DNA from: Pelodera strongyloides
Lineage: Eukaryota > Nematoda > Chromadorea > Rhabditida > Rhabditidae
Assembly: GCA_036852015.1 (NCBI GenBank)
Contig: JAANDG010000291.1
Coordinates: 111,852-175,851 of the forward strand
Reading direction: 5' to 3'
Length of the DNA stretch: 64,000 nucleotides
A model generated the notes under the pieces. It saw only the letters and a list, made by a program, of their open reading frames with translations. It was not told where the DNA came from and did no database searches. Each line of letters starts with the position of its first letter. Within the stretch, counting starts at the first letter, position 1. Shown in pieces: positions 9,656-19,645 of this stretch. The position numbers and the translations under genes were made by a program.

Positions 9656-11493
9656 GTACCTCAATTCACATCCCTATTCTAAATATTTTCTACTTCAGAG
9701 CAGAAGCTATCTATCGAGGTATCGAGTCGCAGTGCCAATCTCACCCACCGTTCTGGCTGAAGACGAGCTACTGTACTATCCCATGTCAGACACTGTCTGA
9801 GTTACCGTGGTACAGGCTGAAGAGTGTTACGACTGAATTATCACTTTGTGTGTGCCCTCACTTGATGCGACGACGTTACCTGGTTCTGCTCCACAATCAA
9901 TCAGGTAACCAAGTGTTTCTTTGTTCCGCTGGTTCTGACCAAGAGTCTGCATGAGCCTAAGATACAAGCCTGAGACAGGAGACCCACAAAATCTACTGCA
10001 AAACTTGACCCATGCGGTTTCGTTTAGTATGTAGATTGTTGTTCACTTTGTAAATTTATGTATATGAGCGCATTGATAGTTAACAAACTTATTTTATTTA
10101 TTTCAGTTATGGTCTGCTGACTCTGACACACTTCTGACACACTTCTGACGTTCTGACACACTTCTGACTTCTGACACTGTCGAGAGAGCGTAGAGACGGC
10201 GCAACCGGGACGTAACCTTCAAAATTTCACTCTGCTTCGGGAATGTGCGGTGATTCCTTGTGGCCGTGAACAGTAGGAGCCTCCGCGGTTGGGAGAATTT
10301 GTCTCTGCGTGTCTCTGGGGATTCGTGTGATCCCTCGCTTTCTCTCACCTAGAGCTCTCACCAGCAGATTCCCGGTGCTCGTGCATTGGTGATTCCTAGT
10401 GGTTCGAGTCTAAGTCTAAAGCCTGGATGGATGCAGATGCAGACTTGCCATGTTGCAAAGTTTTTTCCCTTCACCCCTCCTCAACAATAAAGATTTACAG
10501 AGGAGGGGGTGACTCAACGTCTTATGTACTCTTGTTGTTTATTGGTCGTGCTATCGTATTTGATTTCTTAACTTTTCAAGATGTATGAGTTTCTGTACTG
10601 GCGAGGAATCGAACGTTCAACGATATTTAACAATTCAACGACAAGCTTGAAGCCTTTTGTCATGAGGGTTTTCCCCTCAATACCTCAAGAACTCTGTGCA
10701 GCACCAAAGCTTATGGGGAAATCTAGGCTGCATAATATCACTGTGTTCTGCTAATACATTGAGATCCCTCGTTAGCAAGTATATTGACCAATGTCGAAAG
10801 CAATTTCACTTTTGGGGGAATCACCTCAGTGTGTACCGTACCCTGTATGTCTTATTCAGTATGTACCCTGTATATTTGGAAGGTGAGAAACGAAACTGTA
10901 ACTGTTGACTGGCACGGGTGCAACTCGTCTGGATACCAGGATATATACTAATCCTTATTCCGGACGAGATTGTTACATTTTGTTATGTTATGTTATCCCG
11001 ACTTGAAAACTTGAATCCGTGCTGAACCCGATGCAAGAATCAACAACAAGAATTTCCTAATTTATTCACTATCTTGTTCTCTCATTGTCAATAAGGTGGA
11101 TCGGACTACTCGACTACTTTCTGAAACATCCTTATAACTGAAAAAAAAATGCAAAAATGTAACGAATTTTTTTAGCTTGCATAGCTTTTGGAGAACTGTG
11201 GTGCGAGTCTTTCCACAATTTTATGTGTACGTAATAACATATGCAAAGGAGCGTATGCAAAGAAGCGTAAATTAGAATAAAAAATCGTTCCCAATTTCAG
11301 AAACCGGCCGGTATTTCGCTTTATTGGAACAAAATGTGGAATGTTTCGTGTAAAATCTTCTTTGATGATGGTGTTAATTAAATTCTGTTTTTGTCTGACC
11401 TTTCGCTGTTTGAACCCAATAAAATATGTCTACTGGATAAGAGTATTAACCAATAAAATTGAAAATTACAAGAAAATTGGCCTGTATGAGTAG

Positions 11494-11501
11494 TATAAAA
11501 T
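11494..11501 (+). promoter_or_regulatory. TATA box of the first small-peptide gene
   Basis: TATAAAAT lies in the context GAGTAGTATAAAATACGCCG, shared with the box at 13974. A 5' UTR intron must separate it from the ATG at 11892, because an acceptor (TTTCCAG) ends at 11883. Confidence 0.6.
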
Positions 11502-11588
11502 ACGCCGGACCATCACGGATCCACAGAACATTTTCCAGCTTCTTATAGCAGCAGACTTTGTTGTTCTTCAATTCTACGTTCACCGGCG

Positions 11589-11761
11589 CGCAGCGCGGAC
11601 ATGCGAATCCGCGTTCGCGGGAAAGAGATGGCTTTTTCACATGGAAGATGTGGAGACGCAGAAAAGAGGACGGCGCTTTTTTCCGAGTGTCTCGAGTTTG
11701 TTCAATGTAAATTTGCAATCTCTTTCCGCGGACGCGGATTCGCATGTCCGCGCTGCGTGCC
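11589..11761. repeat. GC-rich palindromic element in the 5' UTR intron
   Basis: The arms are GCGCAGCGCGGACATGCGAA (from 11587) and TTCGCATGTCCGCGCTGCG (to about 11759). They continue inward as AATCCGCGTTCGCGGGAAAGAG and its complement. This is an inverted-repeat MITE inserted between the TATA box and the coding start. Confidence 0.75.
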
Positions 11762-11891
11762 TGCGGACCAGAGTACACAGTAAAAGTCACAACGCCTTAT
11801 TTTTCTGACAACCCGATCGACAGGCTGATAACTATAACATGCTCTAACTTAAAATGCTGCCAATCATTGTTAGTTCTTTCCAGAAACACCA

Positions 11892-12372
11892 ATGAAACTC
11901 TTCATCGTCTTCTGTCTCATTGCTCTCTTGGCCGTGCTGCCGTGTAAGTTCAAGAAAACATTTTCCGTTTCGGATGACGCTCGACATAAGACGGGCTAGG
12001 GCTGCAGCCATGAATTCTGCGCTAAGGTGCTCGAGGGAGCTAAGGTGGCTATACAATTCCACTTGACTGGAATTAACATCACACACTGTGTTCGCCATAT
12101 GCCAGGCTGTTTCCGCGCCGTGTTTCCGCAAATAGCGACATAGACCATAAAGCTCCTGCTTTGTAACTTTAATACACAAAACTAGAAATATCGATAATTC
12201 ATACACTGTTTTCGTTAACCCTTCCCTAATTACAGCTGCTGTAACTGCCCGGAAGAAGGGCCAAAGTAAGGTACCGGGACCGACAGCCCGACCTGGAACA
12301 GTAGAAGAGAAGAAGAAAATCTTCGAAGACAAAGAAAAGAAAAACAAGGAAAAGAAGCCCAAGACGGGATAA
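11892..12372 (+). CDS. Small secreted Lys-rich peptide, family a (copy 1)
   Basis: There are two coding exons, 11892-11943 and 12236-12372, giving 62 residues. Exon 1 codes for a signal peptide (MKLFIVFCLIALLAVLP), is preceded by TTTCCAG and ends at a GTAAGT donor. Exon 2 follows ATTACAG. The phase-1 join makes Ser-18, a likely cleavage region. The mature part is strongly basic, with GPTARPGTVEEKKK followed by a Lys/Glu-rich tail. AATAAA at 12387-12392 gives the 3' end. The closest relative here is the gene at 15725 (same signal peptide type, same exon break, GPTPKPETVKK). No known family is recognised. A secreted cationic peptide (antimicrobial, signalling or seminal) is inference only. Confidence 0.75.
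11950..12190 (-). pseudogene. Antisense coding-like fragment inside the intron
   Basis: Read on the minus strand, the intron of the 11892 gene is open for about 75 codons with ordinary protein composition, for example KQELYGLCRYLRKHGAETAW and later EHLSAEFMAAALARLMSSV. The open frame reaches from about 12362 to 11844 across both exons, but only this middle part looks like protein. It has no start or splice context of its own. It may be a captured gene or transposon fragment; I do not recognise the family. Confidence 0.4.
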
Positions 12373-12386
12373 GGAGGCTATTATTG

Positions 12387-12392
12387 AATAAA
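12387..12392 (+). terminator. Polyadenylation signal AATAAA
   Basis: This lies 15 bases after the stop codon of the 11892 gene, in TTATTGAATAAACTG. Confidence 0.7.
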
Positions 12393-13622
12393 CTGTGCAG
12401 CAAAACGTTCGTTGTTATCCATAGCCATATCATGGGAAGTTACAAACCCCAATATGTGCCCAGACCAAGTCCCTCAATTAATCGGGCACGGATCGGGAAG
12501 ATGTTGGGCACGGATGTCAAATTTTAGTTCAGGATACTATACTGCACTTCTAGGCTACCATACATGCTCTGGAACAAGTGTAGGGCCTATGTAGAATAAT
12601 CGGGCACAAGTGTTTCATGAACTCACCAGTTAGGAAATGAGCGTCATATAAGAACATAGCTAATAGTTTCGATTATGAGTGAATTTTTTGTACCAATGTG
12701 TGTGTGATGTAATACGATACAACATAATAATAAGATTTTTATTAGGCACACAAAAATGTAAACGCATGGTTTGTCAAATAATATCAAATGTTAGCGTATG
12801 AGCATCTCATACGAAATTGCAAAAAAAATCAACCGTAATCTGACGTGAAAGCTTGGTTTGTCCGACAAGCCTCCCTACGGCTGCTATTGAGACTACGACT
12901 TAGGCACTGTGAAACCTGCCTCGCCTATCGACGATAGGCCCCCAACTTTTGAGTTACCACGAAAGTTTATATGGTTAGGTTTACCACAAGTTGCAGTGGT
13001 TTTTTCATCTAGCTCTGTTATTTTTACATACATTTTCCTTACACTGAGATTAATTGTGCTTTGAACAAATTCCACAGTTTTTGTAAATTGAACCAGACAA
13101 AAATGTTTTATTCCCTGGCTGGGAGTAGAAAACAGCACTCTAATATGAGACACGCAGAGAAAAAGACGGGAATTCCCCGTGGGGAGTTGAGTGGCGAATA
13201 TGGCCTCTGATATAGACTCCCGACGATATTGTTAACTAACGGTAGAATGACAATTACATTATGTTAACTTGACTTGAAAAGTTGAAGATATGCTGAACTC
13301 AATGCAAGCCTCAACAACAAGAATTTCCTAGTAATTCACAAAGATGAATGGCATTCAGTAAGGTAGTACGGACTACTCAGCTACATATCTAATTAGATAA
13401 AAATCCAAGATGCTACGAAGTTTTTTGTAGCTTACTTAGCTTTTGCAGAGCTGTGGCTGTGGTGCGAGTCTTTTCACACGAATTGTCTGTACATAATCAC
13501 ATGCATTCTTACGCAGCATATGCAAAGGACCATAAATTGGAATAAAAAATCGTTCCCAATTCGAAAAATGTATAAGAATGCAGTTGTTCATGATGCGTTT
13601 CAGAAACCGGCCGGAATATCGC

Positions 13623-13806
13623 TTTAAAGCGAAATGGCCGGTTTTTTAAACGCATCGTGGACAACTGCTGAATACTTGCGTATTCATGCTAATTTACTGG
13701 AATTTAGCTCGATTTTTTTATTCTAATTTATGGTCATCTGCATAAGCTGCATAAGAATGCAGCTGTCCACGATGCGTTTCAAAAACCGGCCGGTATTTCG
13801 CTTTAA
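13623..13806. repeat. CCGGCCGG palindromic MITE, TTAA-flanked
   Basis: Its left end TTTAAAGCGAAATGGCCGG mirrors its right end CCGGCCGGTATTTCGCTTTAA. The inner arms are GAAACGCAT-type. A second solo right end (about 13588-13626, CCGGCCGGAATATCGCTTTAA) abuts it, and another solo end lies at 11298-11324. Confidence 0.85.
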
Positions 13807-13973
13807 TTAAAAAAACTGACATGTTTCGTGTAAAATCTTCTGATGGTTTTAATCAAATTCTGGGTTTGTCTGGCCTTTCGATGTTTGAACCCAATATGTC
13901 AAAATATGTCTACTGGGCAAGAATATTAACCAATAAAATTGAAAATTACAAGTAAATTGGCCTGGATGAGTAG

Positions 13974-13981
13974 TATAAAAT
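13974..13981 (+). promoter_or_regulatory. TATA box of the second small-peptide gene
   Basis: TATAAAAT lies in GAGTAGTATAAAATACGCCG, the duplicate of 11494-11501. Downstream sequence (ATCACAGATCCACA) also matches copy 1, so two genes of different peptide families share a promoter ancestor. Confidence 0.6.
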
Positions 13982-14153
13982 ACGCCGGACAATCACAGAT
14001 CCACACAACATTTTCCTTTTCTTTATACAAAGTCCTATGTTGCCTTTGTAGCTAAATCCGAACCTAACAATACGTTCTAAAAGTCGATTGTATTTCTTAT
14101 ATCACTATCACTCCTGCCTTACGCTTAAAAACCATTAACTTTAGGAACACAAA

Positions 14154-14209
14154 ATGAAGCTGAACCTGGTGCTTTTGTTCTGCGTCCTTGCAATGCTGGC
14201 AGGTAAGTA

Positions 14210-14268
<59 letters not shown>

Positions 14269-14326
14269 GTGGGTGTTTGTGTTGTGTGTGTGTATCTGTG
14301 TGTGTGCATGTGTCTGTATCTGTGTG

Positions 14327-14370
<44 letters not shown>

Positions 14371-14605
14371 CTTATTGTTAGCAGAAATGACTCTATTTGG
14401 ATGATTCTAATTATGCAATTGCTCAATAAAAATTATGTCTTCCCACCAAACTATTCCCATTTCAGTTGCTGTCCAATGTGATATAAAGGGTGGGAAAAAG
14501 CGAGTCACCACTCGCACGCCACGAACTAGACCTGGACAGCACACCCCGAACCCCCATGCTACACCGGGACCCAGTATCTTGAAGACTAGAAAGTACAAGA
14601 ACTAA
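14154..14605 (+). CDS. Small secreted Arg/Pro-rich peptide, family b (copy 1)
   Basis: There are two coding exons, 14154-14202 and 14466-14605, giving 62 residues. Exon 1 follows an AACTTTAG acceptor and codes for the signal peptide [17 protein letters not shown], ending at GTAAGT. Exon 2 follows CATTTCAG. The mature part is basic with one Cys (AVQC), many Thr/Arg/Pro, and ends [13 protein letters not shown]. The gene at 17139 is its paralogue: [18 protein letters not shown] against [18 protein letters not shown]. The intron is mostly a TG microsatellite. The gene has no recognised family. The conserved C-terminal block argues that it is under selection. Confidence 0.78.
14212..14369 (+). repeat. 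TG microsatellite in the intron of the 14154 gene
   Basis: About 160 bases of (TG)n with minor interruptions. The paralogous intron at 17200-17439 carries the same repeat at the same place. Confidence 0.95.
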
Positions 14606-15402
14606 TGGAACTGATAATACTAACTGTAATCGATTTCAACAAGTAAATCTTGCTTGCACATTATTGTTTATCCTGTACATGTATATTAATCTAAGGCTGA
14701 GATACACCTGTCTGTCAAAGAGTAGACTGCACTACGCTCCTGCGTAAAATACCGGCACTTTCCCTCTAGGAGCAAATCTTAAAACAAAGCTTTTGGAGAG
14801 CTGAGGTGCGAGCTTTTTCACATGAATTTTATGTGTACATAACAACATGCATTCTTATGCAGCTATACAAAGGAGCATAAATTAGAATGAAAAATACTTC
14901 CCAATTGGATAAATGTATAAGAATGCCGCTGTCCACGATGCCTTTCAAAAATTATGGTCTAATTAAATTCTGTTTTTTTTTCTCTCGTATGAGCATCTCA
15001 TACGAAATTGCAAAAAATAAAAATAAACTCTAATCGACAGAGAAACCCGAAGAGCCTCCCTATATGCACTGCTATTGAGACTGCGACTTAGGCACTGCGC
15101 CACCAGTCTCACCTATAGATCAGTCCCCTACTTTTGATTTACCACGACAGTTCATACAAGTCACATGCTTACCACAAGTTGCAGGCGTTTTCATCTGGTT
15201 CTGCTATTTTCATATGACTTTTCCTTCTAATGAGATTTATTGTGTTTTGAACAAATTCGTTGTAAATTGTGTCAGACAAAATTATGAAACAATTTTAATT
15301 GACTGTTGTATGTCTGACAGTCTGACCTTTTGCGCTTTGATCCAGTAAATATACCGTCTGTAGTTGAGGTTGAGAATATTAAATTATTTGGTTGCACATC
15401 AA

Positions 15403-15409
15403 TATAAAA
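15403..15409 (+). promoter_or_regulatory. TATA box of the third small-peptide gene
   Basis: TATAAAA lies in CAATATAAAACGCAATGAGG, resembling the other promoters in the cluster (TATAAAATACGCC). A 5' UTR intron ends at 15712. Confidence 0.5.
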
Positions 15410-15724
15410 CGCAATGAGGAGGCAGGATAACCAGAAAACCATAGAGCCCTTACTTCATGTGCTGATACTTGCAACTTTTCAATCACTTTTATTCTTCCAA
15501 TCGCTAACTATTTTTTCAACCTGCGACATTGTTTTTAAAAAAACAGTCACTTATTTTTTTTCTTGCTAGAAAAGGCCCATTTTTTCTCAACATGAACATA
15601 ATTCGAATGTTCTACTTGTGTCTAAAGTAATTTTCTAGTAATTTTCTACTTGTGTCTAATTTTCAACTTGTAAATTTTCTACTTGCGTCATTTACTTTTC
15701 CTTGCCTTTCAGAAACAACATACA

Positions 15725-16174
15725 ATGAAGCTCTACATCATGTTCTTCTTAATTGCTATCCTGTCCGTTCTGCCTTGTAAGTTTATTTGTTTAAAAAAGG
15801 AAAATAAAAATTTTTTCGACGATCAGTTTCGGACGCCGATTTGCAGGCGAATAGGCAAAGCATGAAGAATAACTCAGACCCGCACTATAGACAACCATGG
15901 CCAATGCGTCTACCATGCGTCGAAGGCGCGCGTGAGCTTTGCAATTCCTGTGGGCACCACTGTGGCGCAGTAATGGCACACATGTGACTTGTGCGCTTGC
16001 TGTCTATGTATACCACCGAAAAAATGGCAAAGTGGCAGGAGTTAAACTTTTTTATTTGCAGCAACTGTAGCCGCTAAGGGACCAACTCCCAAACCTGAGA
16101 CTGTGAAAAAGGGGACCGACTTGTGGCAGAAGGCGATTGACGCCAAAGGAAAGGAAATTAAGAATAGGGGATAG
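15725..16174 (+). CDS. Small secreted Lys-rich peptide, family a (copy 2)
   Basis: There are two coding exons, 15725-15776 and 16062-16174, giving 54 residues. Exon 1 follows GCCTTTCAG, codes for MKLYIMFFLIAILSVLP and ends at GTAAGT. Exon 2 follows TTATTTGCAG. The phase-1 join gives Ser-18, as in the 11892 gene. The mature part is KGPTPKPETVKKGTDLWQKA followed by a Lys-rich tail ending KNRG. AATAAA lies at 16214-16219. The intron holds a GC-rich stretch (about 15825-15990) unlike its surroundings, with no convincing frame. It is clearly homologous to copy 1 by signal peptide, exon break and GPT-P-TV-K motif. Function unknown. Confidence 0.75.
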
Positions 16175-16213
16175 AAACGCTCATTATCATGGAAACTAAT
16201 TATCAAGGGAAAG

Positions 16214-16219
16214 AATAAA
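16214..16219 (+). terminator. Polyadenylation signal AATAAA
   Basis: This lies 40 bases after the stop of the 15725 gene, in GAAAGAATAAAATATC. Confidence 0.65.
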
Positions 16220-16890
16220 ATATCATTCAATTCGTATTTTTTACGGGCCGTGGGCGAGAGCGATACTGTAGCCAGAAAAAGAATGCCAGCAAAATGGAGC
16301 TTACAGGACAGCGTACTTGCCCCAAAATGTTTTATAGATCATTCTGCGCGTATTGCATGCAAATCGATTAGGACTGCACCAGCACCTAGCCAAAATCGTC
16401 CTCTTTTGGTTACCACAATGTTTTTTTATCGACTGGTTCGTCACCGTTTGGGGTTTTGATGTAACTTAGTAAGGTCTTGAATTGGTCACCAAATGGGCTG
16501 GCCAGCGATGAGTTCCTTGAACCGTCACCAAATGGGGTCATCCATTTCAGACGCAGTTATTCCACTCCATGTGTGTTCAAAAATCGTAGTTATCAGAAAG
16601 ATACTATGCGATAAATGCTGTTTTTACTCTTTTTTTTGCTCCATTGGTAGAAAGTTCCGCAAAATGTCATACATAAACTCCTGCTCTTCATCCGTTTAAA
16701 TGTTCATACTCAATAGTCATAAATATTGATTCTAGTGGTTAGCTCTTATGCACAATAAATTGCTTAAAATTCATAAAAAAAAATATGTTGTTTAAAATTT
16801 ATACCGCTTAAACTGCAATAACAATGCCCCGCCGTTGTATATTGAGTATGTATATTTTAAATATTTATGATCTGCACCTTTTGCACATAG

Positions 16891-16897
16891 TATAAAT
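16891..16897 (+). promoter_or_regulatory. Possible TATA box of the fourth small-peptide gene
   Basis: TATAAAT lies in GCACATAGTATAAATGTTATG, 240 bases before the ATG, with an acceptor at 17129 implying a 5' UTR intron as in the other members. Confidence 0.4.
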
Positions 16898-17138
16898 GTT
16901 ATGCCATCTTGTTCAGAAATATTCCTCAAAGATTATGCTTAACCGACCTTTGCTCTCTCAATACTTTCAATACCTCCGAACGATAACCTACTTTTTAAAA
17001 TTACGACTGTTATACTGCTTGACTGAAGACTTTCCGTAGGCGTTCACATCACTTTTATCTTACTCTTTTATGAAAAAGTAGGTGGCAACGAAAAAAAAAC
17101 TAAAAAAAAAACAGCCACTTTAACTTTAGGAACTCAAA

Positions 17139-17204
17139 ATGAGGCTGAACCTGGTGCTTTTGTTCTGCGTTCTTGCAATGCTGGCAGGCAAGTAAAATGT
17201 GTGC

Positions 17205-17239
<35 letters not shown>

Positions 17240-17651
17240 TGTGTGCGTGTTTGTGTGCGTGTATGTGTGTGTATTTGTGTGTGTATGTGTCTGTGTGTGT
17301 ATGTGTCTGTGCGTGTGTGTGTGTGTGTGTGCGTGTGTGTGGGTGTGTGTGTGTGTGTATGTGTGCGGGTGTGCGGGTGTGCGGGTGTGTGTCTGTGTGT
17401 GTGTGTGTCTGTGTGCGTCTGTGTGTGTGGGTGTGTGATTATGCCTTCCCATAAAAAAATCTTCCCATAAAACTATTCCCATTTCAGTCGCTGAGTGCTA
17501 TCTACGTGGTACAACGGGTTGGAAAAGGGGCGGCACAACTCGCAAGTTACCACCAAGACCTGGACCTCACAGCCCGAACCCTTATGGTACACCGGGGCCC
17601 AGCATCTTGAAGACTAGAAAGGTCAAGACCTACAGGAACAGATCATACTAA
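17139..17651 (+). CDS. Small secreted Arg/Pro-rich peptide, family b (copy 2)
   Basis: There are two coding exons, 17139-17187 and 17488-17651, giving 70 residues. The signal peptide is [17 protein letters not shown], one residue different from the 14154 gene. The donor is GCAAGT instead of GTAAGT, so this would be a GC-AG intron; the rest of the donor is ideal for that class. Exon 2 follows CATTTCAG. The mature part starts VAECYLRG and carries [20 protein letters not shown], then a basic, Tyr-containing tail eight residues longer than the paralogue's. The frame is intact throughout, so the gene looks functional despite the donor change. Confidence 0.75.
17200..17439 (+). repeat. TG microsatellite in the intron of the 17139 gene
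   Basis: About 240 bases of TG with frequent CG, GG and TC interruptions. It opens meaningless Cys/Val frames in all registers. Confidence 0.95.
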
Positions 17652-17709
17652 TCGACTTTAACAAGTAAATATCGCGTGCAGATAATGTGGTTATCCCGTA
17701 CACGCATAT

Positions 17710-17950
17710 TAAAGGGATCGGTTCACCTGAAATTGTGTCTGTTTTTTGTTTTTTTTTTTGTTTCTTTATTTTCTATGAGGGATAATAAAAATTTGGAATA
17801 CAAAAAGTAGTGTTCTATTTCAATACTCACGGAGATATTAGGTGATAAAGTGGTGGATCGATCGGTCCAAAATGGCAAAGGGTAATTGTCTCTATACAAA
17901 CAAGGCAGGACAATTACCATTTGCCATTTTGGACCGATCAATGGGTCTAA
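17710..17950. repeat. Truncated TTAAAGGGATCGGTTCACC palindrome
   Basis: The left end resembles the elements at 31765 and 40426. The inner arms ATCGGTCCAAAATGGCAAA (about 17858) and CCATTTTGGACCGAT pair, with GGTAATTGTC / GACAATTACC between. The right terminus is lost. Confidence 0.6.
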
Positions 17951-19189
17951 CATAAGACTGAGATACAGCTGCCTGTCAAAAAGGAGACTGCCTACACTCC
18001 TGCGTAAGATATCGGCATCTATCCACCTAGAATCAAATTTAAAAAAAAGCTGGCGCGGCCTTTTTTCTGAAGAGTTAGCGACCATATTTGAGTGAATAAT
18101 CAATTTATAAATGCCAAAATTCTAGTTGCTATGTATAACGAACCCCTTTCATAAAAAAGGTAAACTAAACTGTAGCCTTCCCTGACTTCATTCCTAAAAT
18201 CAACCAGACAAACGATCATTTCACTCAAAATCTCAAAGAAAACGTTCCTCAAACCCTCAAACAGCCGCTTGTCAGTGTTATCAAAAATGATTGACACGAA
18301 CACGTCAAATCAATGTCATTCAATCAAATATTCCCACTTTTTCTCCTTGGAACATAAGCAAACGCAAGCGATTTTGTCACACAAAAGTTTACAACGCAAG
18401 ATTGGCATTTGAAAATTGATGCATGATAATTATGCTACGTAACATTGTCACAAAGATAAAAAAAATCAAAAATGGAAAAAAATGAGAGGAACTAACAATC
18501 TAACAATTAACAATCAATAATAAATCAACGGTATACAAGAGTCGCACTATAAACGTGGAAAAAGCTATTGAGGCATTGCTAATGAGGCATTTACTCATTG
18601 TCGGATACGCATTTTCTTGTTAGCTCTGAGGCCATTTTTCATAATTTCACACCTCCCAGTACATTTCGCGTACACGTTATAGATACAATGGCCAATGGGT
18701 TTGGCAGCCACCTTTATGTAATTCTGAACTCCACATTCAAAAATTTAGTCTAACTTTTTCAGCGGCTCTGAACTTTCAAAATATCCAATGTACGAGTAAG
18801 AAGTAAGAAGTGCGCAGTCTTCGGAATTTACAGTTAATCTACTTCATTAATTATCCTTCCAACAAAGCATTCAATCTTATTGTTGGCCCATTATAATATT
18901 TGGGTCCAGCTCATAACCACAACCCCAACATTGGGTGCACTATTATGTTTGCCTACTTGGCTCGTAGTACATGCGTTGAGCAAACATGCTCCAGCTGCAA
19001 GTCATCTGCCACTACATAAGGAGTAGGAAATATTAGAGAAGGAGAGTAGATTAACCCACACGCACCACGCAAGCTGTTAGCCATTACCAGATGACTTTGT
19101 TTAGGCAAATTAAAGATGAGAAGGTTTGTCGGCAGTTTGGTATAAAGAAACTGATGATTTGAAATTGTCCATCAATTAGTGATATAAAC
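17950..19189. other. Intergenic DNA without recognised features
   Basis: AT-rich sequence with no supported gene or repeat on either strand. A short match to 14694-14760 (GAGATACA-CTGCCTGTCAAA) near 17960-18030 continues the small-peptide duplication. Confidence 0.5.
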
Positions 19190-19269
19190 TTAAAGGGACA
19201 GGCCCATCAAAGTAAACCTATATTTACGATACGTTCATAATGACTACTCTGTTCGTCTTAGGCGAATCG

Positions 19270-19460
19270 CCAGCGAAAATAAATTGATTGCCTAATCCGC
19301 CGGCGAAAATAAATTGACTGCCTAATCCGCCTGGCGAAGGAAAAAATTAATGGCGAAACGCCTGGCGAAAATAAATGCAACTGGCGAATCGCCTGGCGAA
19401 AGTAAATGCAACTGGCGAAACGCCTGGCGAAGGTAAATGCAACTGGCGAATCGCCACTCT
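19270..19460. repeat. GGCGAAACGCCTGGCGAA minisatellite
   Basis: About five copies of a 30-33 base unit (CTGGCGAAAGTAAATGCAA and variants). An inverted stretch of the same motif lies at 19680-19790 (CGTTTCGCCATTACCTTCGC). Confidence 0.8.
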
Positions 19461-19567
19461 AAATACTATGCACAGAGAAAAGAGCATAGCGCGCAGAGAA
19501 AAGGGAAAAGACGAGTAAAAAGCTGGCGGCCTTATCCAACTTTTTTCATGAGGACTCATATATTCTG

Positions 19568-19645
19568 TATGGCCGAGTGGTCTAAGGCGCTGGTTTGAGG
19601 TTTGGCAGAGGCGTGCCGGCAAGTTCGATTCCTGTCATGTCGAAT
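19568..19645 (+). pseudogene. tRNA-Leu-like pseudogene or tRNA-derived repeat
   Basis: The D arm is canonical for tRNA-Leu/Ser (TGGCCGAGTGGTCTAAGGCG) and a B box, AGTTCGATTCC, follows. The anticodon stem and acceptor stem do not pair, so a working tRNA is unlikely. It lies inside the TTAA palindrome at 19190-20136. Confidence 0.6.

Larger units (their letters stand above)
6767..10492 (+). ncRNA. Possible spliced non-coding RNA or decayed multi-exon gene
   Basis: A run of GC-richer blocks, each preceded by a good acceptor, contrasts with the AT-rich surroundings. Examples are 6767-6876 (TTTTTAG before, GTAAGT after), 7353-7544, 8345-8606 (before GTAAGC), about 8735, about 9301, about 9694 and about 10110. 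AATAAA lies at 10487-10492. Every block has stops in all three frames, or open frames that do not join in phase, so a coding gene cannot be built. The blocks at 8735 and 9301 are duplicates (shared GTCTGCAACTTCGAAG and GCCTGAAGACGTC). I favour a spliced RNA or pseudogene. Some blocks have suggestive frames, such as [20 protein letters not shown] near 8430-8510, which I do not recognise. Confidence 0.35.
10970..15310. repeat. Segmental duplication carrying the small-peptide genes
   Basis: About 10980-11530 resembles 13255-14020: the CAACAACAAGAATTTCCTA block, GTGGTGCGAGTCTTT, and the promoter AGTATAAAATACGCCGGAC. Part returns a third time at 14790-14960. The downstream flank at 12794-13103 resembles 14988-15287 (TATGAGCATCTCATACGAAA, then GAGACTACGACTTAGGCACTG and relatives). 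Each unit holds one small secreted-peptide gene. The copies differ by many substitutions and indels, so the duplication is not recent. Confidence 0.75.

Noticed and set aside
9403..9954. 183-codon frame through the CTCTCGCG tract
   Set aside because: Its first half is pure Ser/Leu/Arg low complexity from a simple repeat, it is open on both strands, and it ignores the acceptor at about 9693.
11844..12362. A full 172-residue minus-strand protein
   Set aside because: It spans both exons and the intron of a well-supported plus-strand gene. Only the middle part is protein-like and it is reported as a fragment.
14097..14481. Cys/Val and His/Thr frames at 14188-14481 and 14097-14426
   Set aside because: These translate a TG microsatellite; the real gene there is spliced around it.
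17126..17482. Long repetitive frames on both strands
   Set aside because: TG microsatellite in the intron of the 17139 gene.
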